Positions 1-9,623 are shown, counted from the first letter of the stretch. The stretch is DNA of 64,000 nt from Flavobacterium cheongpyeongense (GCF_003202435.1 NZ_QJHK01000002.1:1-64000), one strand, 5' to 3'. Notes: generated from the sequence alone by a model not told the origin. Made by a program: numbers and translations.

Positions 1-85
1 CTGTCCGAAAACAGATTTAGTCGAAAAATACTTATTTTTACCCATCGTTATTTGAATTTTGCAACTCTAAATTACGATGTTTTTT

Positions 86-109
86 AAGAAGCCATTAATT
101 TGGCTTCTT
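86..109. terminator. Hairpin with T-run, probable terminator
   Basis: AAGAAGCC and GGCTTCTT are separated by 8 bases and followed by a T-run on the plus strand. It lies just before the insertion-sequence ORFs, so it may end an unseen upstream gene or shield the element from read-through. Confidence 0.5.
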
Positions 110-140
110 TTTTATCGGACAACAATGAAATTAAATAGAA

Positions 141-506
141 ATGCAGGATTCTTTTATCGACCTTCTCAAGTTATTGTTGCCAGAAATAATAGTGGATTAT
201 TTTGAACTTACTTCTTATAAAAAGGAAGAGCAAACATTACATCTTTATTTAAAAGAGATTAATTCTACACCTAAAGAATACCGAGAATCAAAATTAAGTT
301 CAAAAGGATTCTTTGAAGAGATCACAGTTCAGGATTTTCCTATCCGTGGACATCAGGTATATCTTCATATCACTCGCAGAGGATGGCTAAATGAGGACAG
401 TGGAAAGATTGTTTTTAGGGATTGGAATTTAGTAGCAGACGGAACTCGTATAACCCTGGAGTTTGCGTCTTTTTTAAAAGAGATCAATAGATTCCAGTCC
501 AAATGA
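141..506 (+). CDS. ISAon1-type transposase N-terminal region protein
   Basis: This 121-residue ORF resembles the separately encoded N-terminal region of ISAon1-type transposases. Features are an N-terminal LLKLLLPE segment, a central conserved stretch around residues 60-85 (DFPIRGHQVYLHITRR) and a C-terminal EFASFLKEI. It probably contributes DNA recognition for the element. Its stop at 504-506 overlaps the DDE frame, which is open from about 490 in the +1 frame, so translation of the second ORF may depend on coupling or programmed frameshifting around CCAAATGATT. Assignment rests on recalled family resemblance. Confidence 0.65.
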   Translation: MQDSFIDLLKLLLPEIIVDYFELTSYKKEEQTLHLYLKEINSTPKEYRESKLSSKGFFEEITVQDFPIRGHQVYLHITRRGWLNEDSGKIVFRDWNLVADGTRITLEFASFLKEINRFQSK

Positions 507-1472
507 TTGTAATACCATTGCCTCTTTCTATGGAGTTTCTGGAAGAAATCTGCAATGTCAATACAAAGATTTTCTAAGTGATTTTAAAGTTTGGGATCAA
601 ATATCACATGCCAAAAAATGGCTTCTTTTTCCACAAAATATTGGAAAGCGTTTATCAATAGATGAAACCTCACTTTCAAATGGCGAACTCTATACTGTTA
701 TAACCAACAAATCCGGCAAAGGCAGAAAAGGAACTATAGTGGCTATGATTGCAGGAACTAAAGCAGAAACAGTTATTGGCGTTATTGAAAGAATCTCTCT
801 TAAAGAGCGAAATCTAGTCAGGGAAATCACTCTGGATATGGCCGGTAACATGGGATTGATAGCTAAAAAGTGTTTTCCTAATGCTACTCGCGTTACAGAC
901 CGATTCCATGTCCAAAAGCTAGCTACAGAAGCCCTTCAGGAAATTAGGATTAAATATCGTTGGGAGGCCATCGATCAAGAAAATGATGCTATTGAAAAAA
1001 CCAAAAAGTCAAAAGTAAATTTCGAATCTAAAATACTTTCAAATGGGGATACCCTTAAGCAATTATTAGCGAGGAGTCGCTATTTCTTGTACAAAACCGA
1101 ATCGAAATGGACTCAAAATCAAACACAACGAGCTATCTTACTATTTGAATTATATCCTGATATTCAAAAAGGATATAATCTAACTCAAGAGCTCCGTGGC
1201 ATCTTTGAGAATACAAAAGACAAAATCATTGGTTTTGCAAAATTAGCCAAATGGCATGAAAAAGTAAATCAATCTGGATTTAAGTCTTTCGGTATAATCT
1301 CTCGTACAATTATGAATCATTATCAAACCATATTAAACTATTTTGACAACAGAAGTACAAAAATGCCTCAGCAGAATCATTCAATGCTAAAATAAAAGCA
1401 TTCAGATCAAAATTCAGAGGTGTTAGGAATGTGGAATACTTCCTTTTTAGACTCACTACTATTTATGTATAA
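490..1472 (+). pseudogene. ISL3-type DDE transposase, frameshifted near its C-terminus
   Basis: Translation from about 490 gives a transposase core: first Asp in SIDETSL, second in ITLDMAGNMG, followed by ATRVTDRFHVQKLA. The main frame ends at 1395 with the out-of-frame tail STKMPQQNHSMLK. The correct continuation NASAESFNAKIKAFRSKFRGVRN, which holds the catalytic Glu, resumes in another frame and ends at 1472. The break coincides with an A5 tract at 1359-1363, consistent with a 1-base loss (or 2-base gain). No good ATG starts the frame at its beginning; internal ATGs at 739 and later would miss the first Asp. The break could also be a sequencing error in a homopolymer. Confidence 0.75.
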
Positions 1473-1548
1473 TTTTTACTGCTCCTCAGATTTACGTCTT
1501 GATCCTATTTGTGCAGTTATAAAAAAAATGAAAAATACAGTAAAACAA

Positions 1549-1580
1549 AAAACCTGCGAATCTTTCGATTTGCAGGTTTT
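1549..1580 (-). terminator. Rho-independent terminator of the tRNA-Tyr gene
   Basis: AAAACCTGCGAATC and GATTTGCAGGTTTT form a 14-bp stem with one mismatch and a TTTC loop. On the minus strand it is followed by TTTTTTGTTTT, as expected for termination of the minus-strand tRNA-Tyr. Confidence 0.75.
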
Positions 1581-1645
1581 AACACATTTTTTAGGGTTTT
1601 TGAAAAGATTGAAAAAGTGACTTTTTTACTTTTTTCACCCTTTTG

Positions 1646-1726
1646 TGGGGAGAGCAGGATTCGAACCTGCGAAGTTCACACAGCAGATTTACAGTCTGCC
1701 CTCGTTGGCCGCTTGAGTATCTCCCC
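1646..1726 (-). tRNA. tRNA-Tyr (anticodon GTA)
   Basis: On the minus strand the acceptor GGGGAGA (from 1726) pairs with TCTCCCC ending at 1647, with discriminator A at 1646. The anticodon arm is GCAGA-ctGTAaa-TCTGC, giving anticodon GTA (Tyr). The T arm is GCAGG-TTCGAAT-CCTGC. The 81-base length fits a class II tRNA with a long variable arm. CCA is not encoded. Confidence 0.97.
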
Positions 1727-1779
1727 CGATCTCAGCATTCTTGCGCTTTGTTGTTCTAAGCGGTTGCAAATATAGCAAC

Positions 1780-2330
1780 GTTTTTCATGTATACAAACAA
1801 AAAATCAACTTAATTTTAAGTTATTTTTTAACCCGCTGGTAGTGAATAAAATAAAAATATTTTTTTTGTTAATTGTTGTTAGTTTTTCAAATTTGAACCT
1901 TGAAGTTTTATAAAGCTAGTATTATTTTTAATTTATATTATAATTTTTAAAGTTAACAAAGCATCAAATCTTCATTATTGAACTTTCTAAAGAATCATTT
2001 TAGTTTGTTTTACGTTTTACTTAATACTTTAATACTTAATATTAATTGCGTTAATCTCTTTTGATAGTGATGAACAGAAAACAGTTCAGGAATTTAATTT
2101 TAGCGAAACGCATCACAATGCCGAGAACATCATATCTTTTATAGATAATAAAAAATTCGTTATAAAACAGGAAGGAGAAACTAAAAGAGCCTAATACAGA
2201 ATGTGGATACAGTACCGAATATCATGGATTTCAACGATTATCCATGCCGTTTATCGAGTAAATTTCATTCGAAATCGGTTTTAAATCTATTTTGGTAGTA
2301 GAAAAAATGATAAAATACCACAATCCTTTC
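1780..2330. other. Intergenic region with a possible gene relic
   Basis: This is AT-rich DNA with no complete gene. Around 2085-2193 the plus strand reads EFNFSETHHNAENIISFIDNK... before a stop, which could be the tail of a decayed ORF, but nothing recognisable is present. Confidence 0.3.
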
Positions 2331-3227
2331 ATGAAAAGAATAATCCTCTTTATATTTGCTATTTCTTTAGAAATGGGCGCTCAAATACCCATTCATAAAT
2401 TTAATTTCAACGGAACATTACAAAATACTGAAAACTCCATTTCTTTTATGGGAACAGAAAATTATGTAGCCGACAGGATGGGAAAAGATAAAGGTGCACA
2501 AAGATTAACAAACAAAGCACTAGAAGCTGTAATAGACAATCTTCCGCAGAAAAATAAACCAAGAACCATAACAATCTGGATCAAAATGAATGATATTTCT
2601 TCAGCAAATTATATCTGGGGATATGGTGAAGCCTCCAATGCGCAGTATTTTGGGCTCTTGCAGCAAGGTACAACAACTTCTAATTCTGATTTAAATCTGG
2701 CTGCCTGGGGAGCTTTAAATGATATTATAGTCAATATTCCTTTGGCTAAGAATATATGGTATCAATATAGTGTCACATACGATGGCAACATTTCAAAAAT
2801 ATATCGAAATGGAGAATTATTAAAATATGAAAAGGCTCTATCAATTAATACTGAGGGAAATATTTTTAGATTAGGAGAAATTAATACTAAAATTGGAATT
2901 AATGCTGATTTGGATGATTTAAAAATTTATGACACTGCTTTATCAGACAAGGAAATTCTTGCATTATATAACCTTGAAAAATATACACAACCCAAACAGG
3001 ATGTAAAAACTGAAATAGCTTTAGAAAAAGAAACTATACAAAACGATACCAATGCAACGGCTATTGCAAAAACAAATTCTTTAAACACAAAGAAAATAGA
3101 AATATTTTCGCAGGGTGAGAGAATATCAAATAACAGTACAAAAGAAATTGATTTAAACGAACTTCCTGAAGGTATATATTTATTAAAAATCACGAATCCT
3201 TCTGCTAAAAAAACGACATCCAAGTAA
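2331..3227 (+). CDS. LamG-like (concanavalin A-type) exported protein with candidate T9SS sorting tail
   Basis: The start at ATG 2331 gives a signal peptide (MKRIILFIFAISLEMGAQ); upstream in-frame starts (TTG 2292, ATG 2307) would bury it. The middle fits a LamG/concanavalin A-like jelly-roll: RTITIWIKMN, IWGYGEASNAQYFGLL, WYQYSVTYDGNISKIYRNG and DLDDLKIYDTALSDKEILALY are typical strand motifs. The C-terminal ~45 residues (KKIEIFSQGERI...IDLNELPEGIYLLKIT) resemble a type A T9SS C-terminal domain ending in a Lys-rich tail, so the protein is probably secreted or surface-attached through type IX secretion. Ligand unknown. It has its own terminator and no obvious operon partner. Confidence 0.75.
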   Translation: MKRIILFIFAISLEMGAQIPIHKFNFNGTLQNTENSISFMGTENYVADRMGKDKGAQRLTNKALEAVIDNLPQKNKPRTITIWIKMNDISSANYIWGYGEASNAQYFGLLQQGTTTSNSDLNLAAWGALNDIIVNIPLAKNIWYQYSVTYDGNISKIYRNGELLKYEKALSINTEGNIFRLGEINTKIGINADLDDLKIYDTALSDKEILALYNLEKYTQPKQDVKTEIALEKETIQNDTNATAIAKTNSLNTKKIEIFSQGERISNNSTKEIDLNELPEGIYLLKITNPSAKKTTSK

Positions 3228-3229
3228 CA

Positions 3230-3260
3230 AGAAAGGCTATTCATTACAAATAGCCTTTCT
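3230..3260 (+). terminator. Strong hairpin terminator after the LamG gene
   Basis: AGAAAGGCTAT (3230-3240) pairs perfectly with ATAGCCTTTCT (3250-3260), followed by CTTTTTATT. Location directly after the stop at 3227 supports rho-independent termination. Confidence 0.85.
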
Positions 3261-3920
3261 CTTTTTATTCTAGTTTTAAAAAATTGTAATTAAAAAAAAA
3301 CAGAAATAAAATAATCTTTAATTTAATGCATTTTAAAAAGTAAAAATTTTAGGAATTTTAAGATTTACTTTTTTCTTATGTCTTTAAACAATCAATTCAG
3401 TTATTTCAAAAACAATCAATCAATTTCACGGCTGACCCTTTGGTTTTTATAATATATTTTATAGAAAGACTTCAATTTTAATTCTCGATTAACTTAATTC
3501 ATTTCGATAAATTGAATAAACAATTCTAGTATTTAACCCTCGGTGTTACTATCTTTTTCTTATAGTTGAAACATATGAATAAATCATTTGCTCATTGTTT
3601 TTGGTGTTACAATTAAAAACCATAAAAAAATGAGCGACAAATTTTTTAAATTTTCTCAAAAAAAGTCATTTTTTAGGTTAATAAATCAGTGAAGAAAATC
3701 CATCTTTAAATCAATAAATAATATGTATCTAATTGATTTAGAGTATGTAAATTTAATTATTTATTTTAAAAGGAAGTGTTAAAAAATGTTATTTTTTATT
3801 TTTAGAGTGAAATTAACATCAAAACCTGATTAAGAAAAAGACTTCCTGAAAATTGAGTAGGTATAAATATAAAAATGGTTTATTTTTACACTATAAATAT
3901 TTAAAATAAAACAAACAAAA
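3261..3920. other. AT-rich intergenic region
   Basis: About 660 bases with no ORF, RNA or repeat that I can recognise; it presumably contains the promoter of menB. Confidence 0.4.
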
Positions 3921-4754
3921 ATGGATTGGATAACAGCCAGAGAATTTGAAGATATAACCTATAAAAAGTGTAACGGAGTTGCAAGAATTGCTTTTAACAG
4001 ACCAAATGTTCGAAATGCTTTTCGCCCAAAAACAACTTCAGAATTATACCAGGCCTTTTACGATGCGCAGGAAGATACTTCAATAGGAGTAGTTTTACTA
4101 TCAGCAGAAGGGCCTTCTACAAAAGACGGAGTGTATTCTTTTTGTAGTGGAGGAGACCAAAACGCCCGCGGGCATCAGGGATATGTGGGAGATGATGGAC
4201 AACATCGTTTAAATATACTTGAAGTACAGCGATTGATTCGTTTTATGCCAAAAGTAGTAATCGCTGTTGTTCCGGGTTGGGCAGTTGGCGGCGGACATAG
4301 CCTACATGTTGTTTGTGACATGACATTGGCCAGTAAAGAGCATGCTATTTTTAAGCAAACAGATGCTGATGTTACCAGTTTCGATGGTGGCTACGGATCA
4401 GCTTATCTGGCTAAAATGGTAGGGCAGAAAAAAGCCCGTGAAATTTTCTTTTTAGGAAGAAATTATTCAGCTCAGGAGGCTTTTGAAATGGGAATGGTAA
4501 ATGCTGTAATTCCACATGATGAGTTAGAAGCAACTGCCTATGAATGGGCTCAGGAAATTCTTCAAAAATCACCAACGTCTATAAAAATGCTAAAATTTGC
4601 GATGAACTTAACTGACGACGGAATGGTTGGGCAGCAGGTATTTGCAGGCGAGGCAACCCGTCTGGCTTACATGACCGAAGAAGCAAAAGAGGGAAGAAAT
4701 GCTTTTTTAGAAAAAAGAAAGCCTAATTTTGGAGAAAATAAATGGTTGCCGTAA
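3921..4754 (+). CDS. menB: 1,4-dihydroxy-2-naphthoyl-CoA synthase
   Basis: MenB closes the second ring of menaquinone by Dieckmann-type condensation of O-succinylbenzoyl-CoA, in the cytosol. The 277-residue crotonase-fold protein matches the family's usual length and carries the MenB signatures CSGGDQNARGHQGY (residues ~74-87, oxyanion and substrate pocket) and SFDGGYGSAYLAKMVGQKKAREI (~153-175). The long RGHQGYVGDDGQ loop separates it from ordinary enoyl-CoA hydratases. It is followed 93 bases downstream by menA, so the pair probably forms a menaquinone transcription unit. The start at 3921 is the first ATG and fits the family N-terminus. Confidence 0.95.
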   Translation: MDWITAREFEDITYKKCNGVARIAFNRPNVRNAFRPKTTSELYQAFYDAQEDTSIGVVLLSAEGPSTKDGVYSFCSGGDQNARGHQGYVGDDGQHRLNILEVQRLIRFMPKVVIAVVPGWAVGGGHSLHVVCDMTLASKEHAIFKQTDADVTSFDGGYGSAYLAKMVGQKKAREIFFLGRNYSAQEAFEMGMVNAVIPHDELEATAYEWAQEILQKSPTSIKMLKFAMNLTDDGMVGQQVFAGEATRLAYMTEEAKEGRNAFLEKRKPNFGENKWLP

Positions 4755-4847
4755 TTAAAAAATTGTTTTAGAGTTCTAGTTTAATACTATACATTTTGTA
4801 AAAAACTGAAACTTGAAACCTGAATTAAAATAAACTAAAAAATCAGA

Positions 4848-5810
4848 ATGAAACATTGGATTGAAGCCGCCAGACTGCGCACATTGCCTTTATCTGTTTC
4901 CGGAATTATAGTAGGAAGCATTTATGCCTTATCAAACCCCACAGAAACCATCAATACACCAACAGAAGTATTCAGTTGGAAAATTTTTGGTTTTGCACTT
5001 TTAACAACTCTTGGATTACAGGTTTTGTCCAATTTTGCCAATGATTATGGTGATGGTGTTAAAGGTACTGATAATGCAGATAGAGTAGGACCGCAAAGGG
5101 CTATTCAGAGTGGTGTAATAACTCCGCAGGCAATGAAAAAAGCAATCATAATCACCTCACTATTAACACTTTTATCTGCAATTACCCTGATATATTTTGC
5201 TTTTGGACAAAATAATTTCGGATATTCTATATTTTTTTTAATACTCGGAATCGCAGCAATCGCTTCAGCAATTCGTTATACAGTTGGTAACTCAGCTTAC
5301 GGATATAAAGGATTCGGAGACGTATTCGTTTTCATATTCTTTGGACTTGTAAGCACTTTGGGGGTTAATTTTTTATATTCTAAAGAAGTTGACCCACTTT
5401 TGATTTTGCCTGCAATTTCAATTGGTTTATTAAGTGTTGGCGTTTTAAACCTGAACAACATGCGTGATGAAGAATCAGACAGAAAATCTGGAAAAAACAC
5501 CATTGTGGTTCAGATTGGGGGAGCAAAAGCAAAAGTATATCATTTTTCTTTAATCATTACGGCCATGGTTTTGGTTATAATTTTTGCCATCTTAAGCGAT
5601 TATAATTTCGATCAGTATTTGTTTTTATTAGCATACATACCTTTAACTAAACATTTAATTACGGTTTCTAAAAATCAAAACCCTAAGCTGTTAGATCCCG
5701 AATTAAAAAAACTGGCACTAAGTACTTTTTTACTTTCTGTATTACTAACCATTTGTATGATATCTTTAATTTCCGATATTATTGTAAATCTCTTTTTAGG
5801 GGGAAGATAA
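4848..5810 (+). CDS. menA: 1,4-dihydroxy-2-naphthoate polyprenyltransferase
   Basis: MenA is a UbiA-superfamily integral membrane enzyme that prenylates 1,4-dihydroxy-2-naphthoate on the way to demethylmenaquinone. The first Asp-rich motif is NFANDYGDGVKGTDNADR (~residues 62-79) and the second is NNMRDEESDRKSGKN (~203-217). These bind the Mg-diphosphate of the polyprenyl donor. About eight hydrophobic membrane segments fill the rest of the 320 residues, a normal length. It lies between menB and a UPF0173 hydrolase on the same strand, an arrangement I associate with flavobacterial men clusters. Confidence 0.95.
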   Translation: MKHWIEAARLRTLPLSVSGIIVGSIYALSNPTETINTPTEVFSWKIFGFALLTTLGLQVLSNFANDYGDGVKGTDNADRVGPQRAIQSGVITPQAMKKAIIITSLLTLLSAITLIYFAFGQNNFGYSIFFLILGIAAIASAIRYTVGNSAYGYKGFGDVFVFIFFGLVSTLGVNFLYSKEVDPLLILPAISIGLLSVGVLNLNNMRDEESDRKSGKNTIVVQIGGAKAKVYHFSLIITAMVLVIIFAILSDYNFDQYLFLLAYIPLTKHLITVSKNQNPKLLDPELKKLALSTFLLSVLLTICMISLISDIIVNLFLGGR

Positions 5811-5834
5811 TTATTACACTATAAAATTTTATAA

Positions 5835-6512
5835 ATGAAAATTACATTTTACGGACACGCATCTTTAGGAATTGAAGTAGGAGGAAAGCATATTATTGTT
5901 GATCCTTTTATTACAGGGAACCCACAGGCAGCAGCGATTGATATAAATACATTAAAAGCCGATTATATTTTGATTACCCACGCACATGGCGATCACGTTC
6001 TGGATGTTGAGGCAATTGCAAATCGTACAGAAGCCACCATCGTTTCAAATGCCGAAATTGCTAGCTATTACGCCAAATTAGGTTTAAAATCACATCCAAT
6101 GAACCATGGTGGAAGCTGGAATTTTGACTTCGGAAAAGTTAGATATGTTAACGCAATTCATTCCAGTTCATTTCCTGACGGAAGCTACGGAGGAAATCCC
6201 GGAGGTTTTGTTATCGAAGGCGAACATAAAAACATCTATATCGCTGGCGACACAGCCTTGACTATGGATATGAAACTAATCCCGATGCGTACCAAACTGG
6301 ATTTGGCAATTTTGCCAATTGGAAACAACTTTACAATGGATGTCGATGATGCCATTATCGCTTCTGACTTTATAGAATGCGACAAAATACTAGGGTATCA
6401 CTTTGATACTTTCGGGTATATCGAAATCAATCACGAAGAATCTATCCGTAAATTTTTCGATAAAGGAAAAGATTTAATGCTCCTCAAAATAGGAGAATCA
6501 ATCGAATTATAA
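5835..6512 (+). CDS. Metal-dependent hydrolase, UPF0173 (metallo-beta-lactamase fold)
   Basis: A 225-residue cytosolic metallo-beta-lactamase-fold protein. The dinuclear metal motif appears as THAHGDHVLD (~residues 48-57). Other family markers are GHASLGIE near the N-terminus, MNHGGSW, IHSSSFPDGSYGGNPGGF and YIAGDTAL with its bridging Asp. It starts 25 bases after menA and is probably co-transcribed. The substrate is unknown. Its place beside menA/menB hints at a link with menaquinone metabolism or clean-up of a thioester, but that is inference only. Confidence 0.88.
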   Translation: MKITFYGHASLGIEVGGKHIIVDPFITGNPQAAAIDINTLKADYILITHAHGDHVLDVEAIANRTEATIVSNAEIASYYAKLGLKSHPMNHGGSWNFDFGKVRYVNAIHSSSFPDGSYGGNPGGFVIEGEHKNIYIAGDTALTMDMKLIPMRTKLDLAILPIGNNFTMDVDDAIIASDFIECDKILGYHFDTFGYIEINHEESIRKFFDKGKDLMLLKIGESIEL

Positions 6513-6540
6513 AAAAAAACATTCTGAGTATAATAAAAAC

Positions 6541-6660
6541 AAGAAGCTTTTTCCTGCTGTACACTATATCTTTTATGCCGAACCCCGGCATAAAAGGATG
6601 CCGTTCCCATCAGGGCTAGGACTTTAGGTTTTATAAGAAACGGGAATAATTCCAGTAAAC
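6541..6660. repeat. Intergenic hairpin repeat unit
   Basis: CTTTTATGCCG (6570-6580) and CGGCATAAAAG (6586-6596) form a perfect 11-bp stem with a 5-base loop. It is embedded in GC-richer text (ttcctgctgtacac, gttcccatcagggctagg) unlike its surroundings. From memory this resembles a dispersed intergenic repeat of Flavobacterium genomes. It may also act as a terminator of the men operon, although a T-run is missing. Confidence 0.5.
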
Positions 6661-6709
6661 CTTTTTAAATTCTGCAATCAGCTCACAAAATCTAAAATAA
6701 ACAAAAACA

Positions 6710-8044
6710 ATGTCTAAACAATTCGCATCATTAGGAATTTCAACACCAATTTTAAAAGCATTAAGCGAATTAAACATTGTTGAACCAACCGAAATTCAGC
6801 AAAAAACAATTCCGCTACTTCTATCAGAAACCCATGATTTAGTAGGACTTGCCAAAACCGGAACCGGAAAAACGGCTGCATTCGGATTACCATTATTACA
6901 GTTAATTGATGCAGAATCACCCCTTGTTCAGGCTGTTATTTTAGCCCCAACAAGAGAGCTTGGACAGCAGATTTTTAAAAATCTGGAAGAATTTTCAAAA
7001 CAAATCCCAAATATTTCTATTGCAGCTACTTGCGGGGGCATCCCGATAAAACCCCAAATAGAGAGACTTACTAATCCAACACATATTGTTGTCGCAACGC
7101 CTGGTCGATTAATCGATTTGATTCAGCGAAAAGCCATTGATTTAAAACAAACCCAATATTTGGTTTTAGACGAAGCTGATGAAATGGTTTCAATCCTGAA
7201 AGAAAGTTTAGATGAAATCATTGCCGAACTCCCTAAAAAACATCGTACTATTTTGTTTTCAGCTACCTTGCCAGGAGCCATCAAGCAACTAATCCAGAAC
7301 TACTTAAACAAAAATGTAGTCCAGATAAGTGCAAGTATGGAAACAGTTGGAAACCAAGGGATAGATCATGAATATATTGTAGTTGATCCTATTGAAAAAT
7401 TAGATGTTTTAATGCATTTTTTAAACTCAAAGGATGGAGAACGCGGAATCATTTTTTGTAAAACAAAAGCCGCAGTCAACAAATTAGCTAAAAATCTCGC
7501 TATAAATCGTTTTTCATCAGGAGCACTGCACGGAAGTTTATCACAGGGGATTCGTGACCGGATTATGGAACAGTTTCGTGAAGGACATATCAATATTTTA
7601 GTAGCAACCGATTTGGCAGCAAGGGGAATAGATGTAAAAGAAATCTCGTATGTAGTAAATTATCATTTACCTGATACCTACGAAAACTACGTTCATCGAA
7701 GCGGAAGAACAGCACGGGCAGGGGCAAAAGGACTTTCACTGACAGTTTTACAACACGAAGAAGTTGCTGAAATTGCTGACTTTGAAAGAGAATTAGGTTT
7801 AAAATTTACTGAATTCAAGAAACCTACTGCAACAAGTCTGGAAGAAAATAATATGCTTTTGTGGGCGAAACAAATTTTTAAAACAAAACCAAATCACGAC
7901 GTTTCAGATGATTTAAAAACAAAAGTAAAAACCGTCTTTCATCATCTTACCAAAGATGAATTAATTGAAAAATTAATGGCTAACTACATTTTGCAGAATA
8001 AAGTCGAAATAACCGAAAAAGTCGTTAAAAAGTTTAAAAAGTAG
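6710..8044 (+). CDS. DEAD-box ATP-dependent RNA helicase
   Basis: A 444-residue helicase with the full DEAD-box order. The Q motif region (FASLGIS...PTEIQQKTIP) comes first, then motif I AKTGTGKT, Ia PTRELGQQ, Ib TPGRL, II DEADEM, III SATLP, IV IIFCKTK, V ATDLAARGID and VI HRSGRTARAG. It unwinds RNA in ribosome assembly or RNA turnover; the exact role cannot be told from sequence. The C-terminal ~70 residues (after residue 370) are a Lys-rich tail that probably binds RNA. It is separated from neighbours by intergenic DNA on both sides, so it is likely monocistronic. Confidence 0.95.
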   Translation: MSKQFASLGISTPILKALSELNIVEPTEIQQKTIPLLLSETHDLVGLAKTGTGKTAAFGLPLLQLIDAESPLVQAVILAPTRELGQQIFKNLEEFSKQIPNISIAATCGGIPIKPQIERLTNPTHIVVATPGRLIDLIQRKAIDLKQTQYLVLDEADEMVSILKESLDEIIAELPKKHRTILFSATLPGAIKQLIQNYLNKNVVQISASMETVGNQGIDHEYIVVDPIEKLDVLMHFLNSKDGERGIIFCKTKAAVNKLAKNLAINRFSSGALHGSLSQGIRDRIMEQFREGHINILVATDLAARGIDVKEISYVVNYHLPDTYENYVHRSGRTARAGAKGLSLTVLQHEEVAEIADFERELGLKFTEFKKPTATSLEENNMLLWAKQIFKTKPNHDVSDDLKTKVKTVFHHLTKDELIEKLMANYILQNKVEITEKVVKKFKK

Positions 8045-8221
8045 CTTCATGTTCCATTTAGTGTCATTCTGATCCGTTAATATCAAATTCAAATAATAAT
8101 ATTAGTTTCTGTAATTTAAATAAATTTTAAAGATAAGTTTGTACTTGAAATTATTAGCATTAAATTTATACAATACATAAAAACAGAATATTTTTATACA
8201 AAAGTCTTAATATAATATAAT

Positions 8222-9484
8222 ATGAACATAGTCATCATTGGAGGTGGTTTCGCAGGATTAAATCTGGCAAAAGAGCTTCTAAATCATCCACAAATACAAG
8301 TAACCCTCGTAGATAAAAACAATTATAATTTTTTTCCACCTCTTATATATCAGGTTGCAACGGCTTTTTTGGAGCCTTCAAGCATCAGCTATCCTTTTAG
8401 GAAATTTTTTGCTGGCAAAAAAAACCTTCAGTTTCGTCTTGGAGAATTAATGTCAGTTGTTCCTTCAGAAAATAAAGTTATTCTAAGCAATGGTGAATTG
8501 TCCTACGATCATTTGGTTTTTGCTACAGGTGCCGAAACCAGTTATTTTGGTATGGAAAACGTCATGAAAAATGCCATTCCGATGAAAACCTTAAATGATG
8601 CCATCGTAATGCGAAACACATTACTTAAGAATTTAGAAAAAGCAGCAATTTGCAAAGAAATCCGTAAACGACGTAAACTCCTGACAATTGTTGTAGCAGG
8701 TGGAGGACCAACAGGAGTAGAGGTTTCCGGTATGTTTGCTGAAATGAGAAAAAATATTTTATTAAAAGAATATCCTGAATTAGATACAACAGCAAGTAAC
8801 ATATATCTGGTTGATGGTGGCGATGCCCTGCTTGCCCCAATGAGCGAAGCTTCTCAAAAAGATACGTTGGAAGCCCTTACAAAATTAGGGGTTGTAGTTA
8901 AATTAAACAGCAAAGTAACTGATTATATAGATGATACCGTATATTTTGAAAATGGAGAAACTATTAAGACTAAAAATTTAATATGGGCTGCAGGTGTTAC
9001 GGCTAAAGTTTTCGAAGGAATGCCGGCAGAAAGTTATGGTCGTGGCAGAAGGATGGCTACTGATGCTTTTAATAAAGTGAATGCTACAGAAAACATATAT
9101 GCTATTGGAGATACCGCTATTTTAACTACTGATAAAAACTTTCCGGGAGGGCATCCTCAGGTAGCTCAGGTTGCGATACAACAAGGAATAAATCTTGCTA
9201 AAAATTTTAAAGCTTCACTTGAAAAAAAGCCACTTAAACCTTTTGTTTACAATGATAAAGGATCAATGGCTATTATCGGAAAAAATAAAGCTGTAGTTGA
9301 TTTGCCCAATCCGAAATGGCACTTCAAAGGATTCTTTGCCTGGTTTATTTGGTTATTTGTTCATTTAATTTCGCTGATCACATACAGAAACCGATTAAAT
9401 ACCTTTTATAATTGGATGGTTGCTTATTTTGCAAGTGACCAGTCTCTTAGAATGATTATCAGACCAGATAAAAAACAAGTGTAA
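8222..9484 (+). CDS. NAD(P)/FAD-dependent oxidoreductase, type II NADH dehydrogenase family
   Basis: A 420-residue NDH-2-like flavoprotein that probably transfers electrons from NADH to menaquinone without pumping protons. The N-terminal FAD-binding GGGFAGLNLA (residues 7-16), LVDKNNYNFFPPLIYQVATAFLEP, the NADH-binding GGGPTGVEVSGMFAEM (~160-175), IWAAGVTAKVF and the C-terminal FAD motif YAIGDTA are all present. A hydrophobic segment near residues 375-390 (FFAWFIWLFVHLISLI) would anchor it to the inner membrane, as in other NDH-2 enzymes. It ends at a strong terminator and appears monocistronic. Confidence 0.9.
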   Translation: MNIVIIGGGFAGLNLAKELLNHPQIQVTLVDKNNYNFFPPLIYQVATAFLEPSSISYPFRKFFAGKKNLQFRLGELMSVVPSENKVILSNGELSYDHLVFATGAETSYFGMENVMKNAIPMKTLNDAIVMRNTLLKNLEKAAICKEIRKRRKLLTIVVAGGGPTGVEVSGMFAEMRKNILLKEYPELDTTASNIYLVDGGDALLAPMSEASQKDTLEALTKLGVVVKLNSKVTDYIDDTVYFENGETIKTKNLIWAAGVTAKVFEGMPAESYGRGRRMATDAFNKVNATENIYAIGDTAILTTDKNFPGGHPQVAQVAIQQGINLAKNFKASLEKKPLKPFVYNDKGSMAIIGKNKAVVDLPNPKWHFKGFFAWFIWLFVHLISLITYRNRLNTFYNWMVAYFASDQSLRMIIRPDKKQV

Positions 9485-9518
9485 AAAAAATCCGGATTTT
9501 AAAATCCGGATTTTTTTT
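9483..9518 (+). terminator. Terminator after the NDH-2 gene
   Basis: Two copies of AAAATCCGGATTTT abut, so AAAAAATCCGGATT pairs with AATCCGGATTTTTT around a TTAA loop. The T-run lies directly after the stop. Confidence 0.85.
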
Positions 9519-9623
9519 ACCAATTATATTATGTTGGACAGTTCTAAAGTTTTCTGATATAATGCGTATGATAAAATAGTTTAATTTTATTGGGTTATAT
9601 TGAAAATATAACCAGTATTACTT

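Larger units (their letters stand above)
141..1472 (+). mobile_element. ISL3-superfamily (ISAon1-type) insertion sequence, degenerate
   Basis: Two plus-strand reading frames together encode an N-terminal domain and an ISL3-type DDE transposase, the layout I know as ISAon1-like in Bacteroidota. The terminal inverted repeats cannot be placed with confidence, so the coordinates cover only the coding part. A reading-frame break near 1359-1364 separates the catalytic glutamate region from the rest, so this copy is probably inactive unless it frameshifts. A second short relic of the same transposase lies at 39741-39857. Confidence 0.75.

Noticed and set aside
1646..1726. tRNA-Tyr as an integrative-element attachment site
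   Set aside because: No integrase gene or repeated tRNA 3' end was seen in the window; the adjacent insertion sequence does not use tRNA targets as far as known.
5835..6709. Search for menC/menE directly downstream of menA
   Set aside because: No O-succinylbenzoate synthase or ligase motifs appear between 5835 and 6709; their absence here says nothing about the rest of the genome, so it is not scored as a finding.
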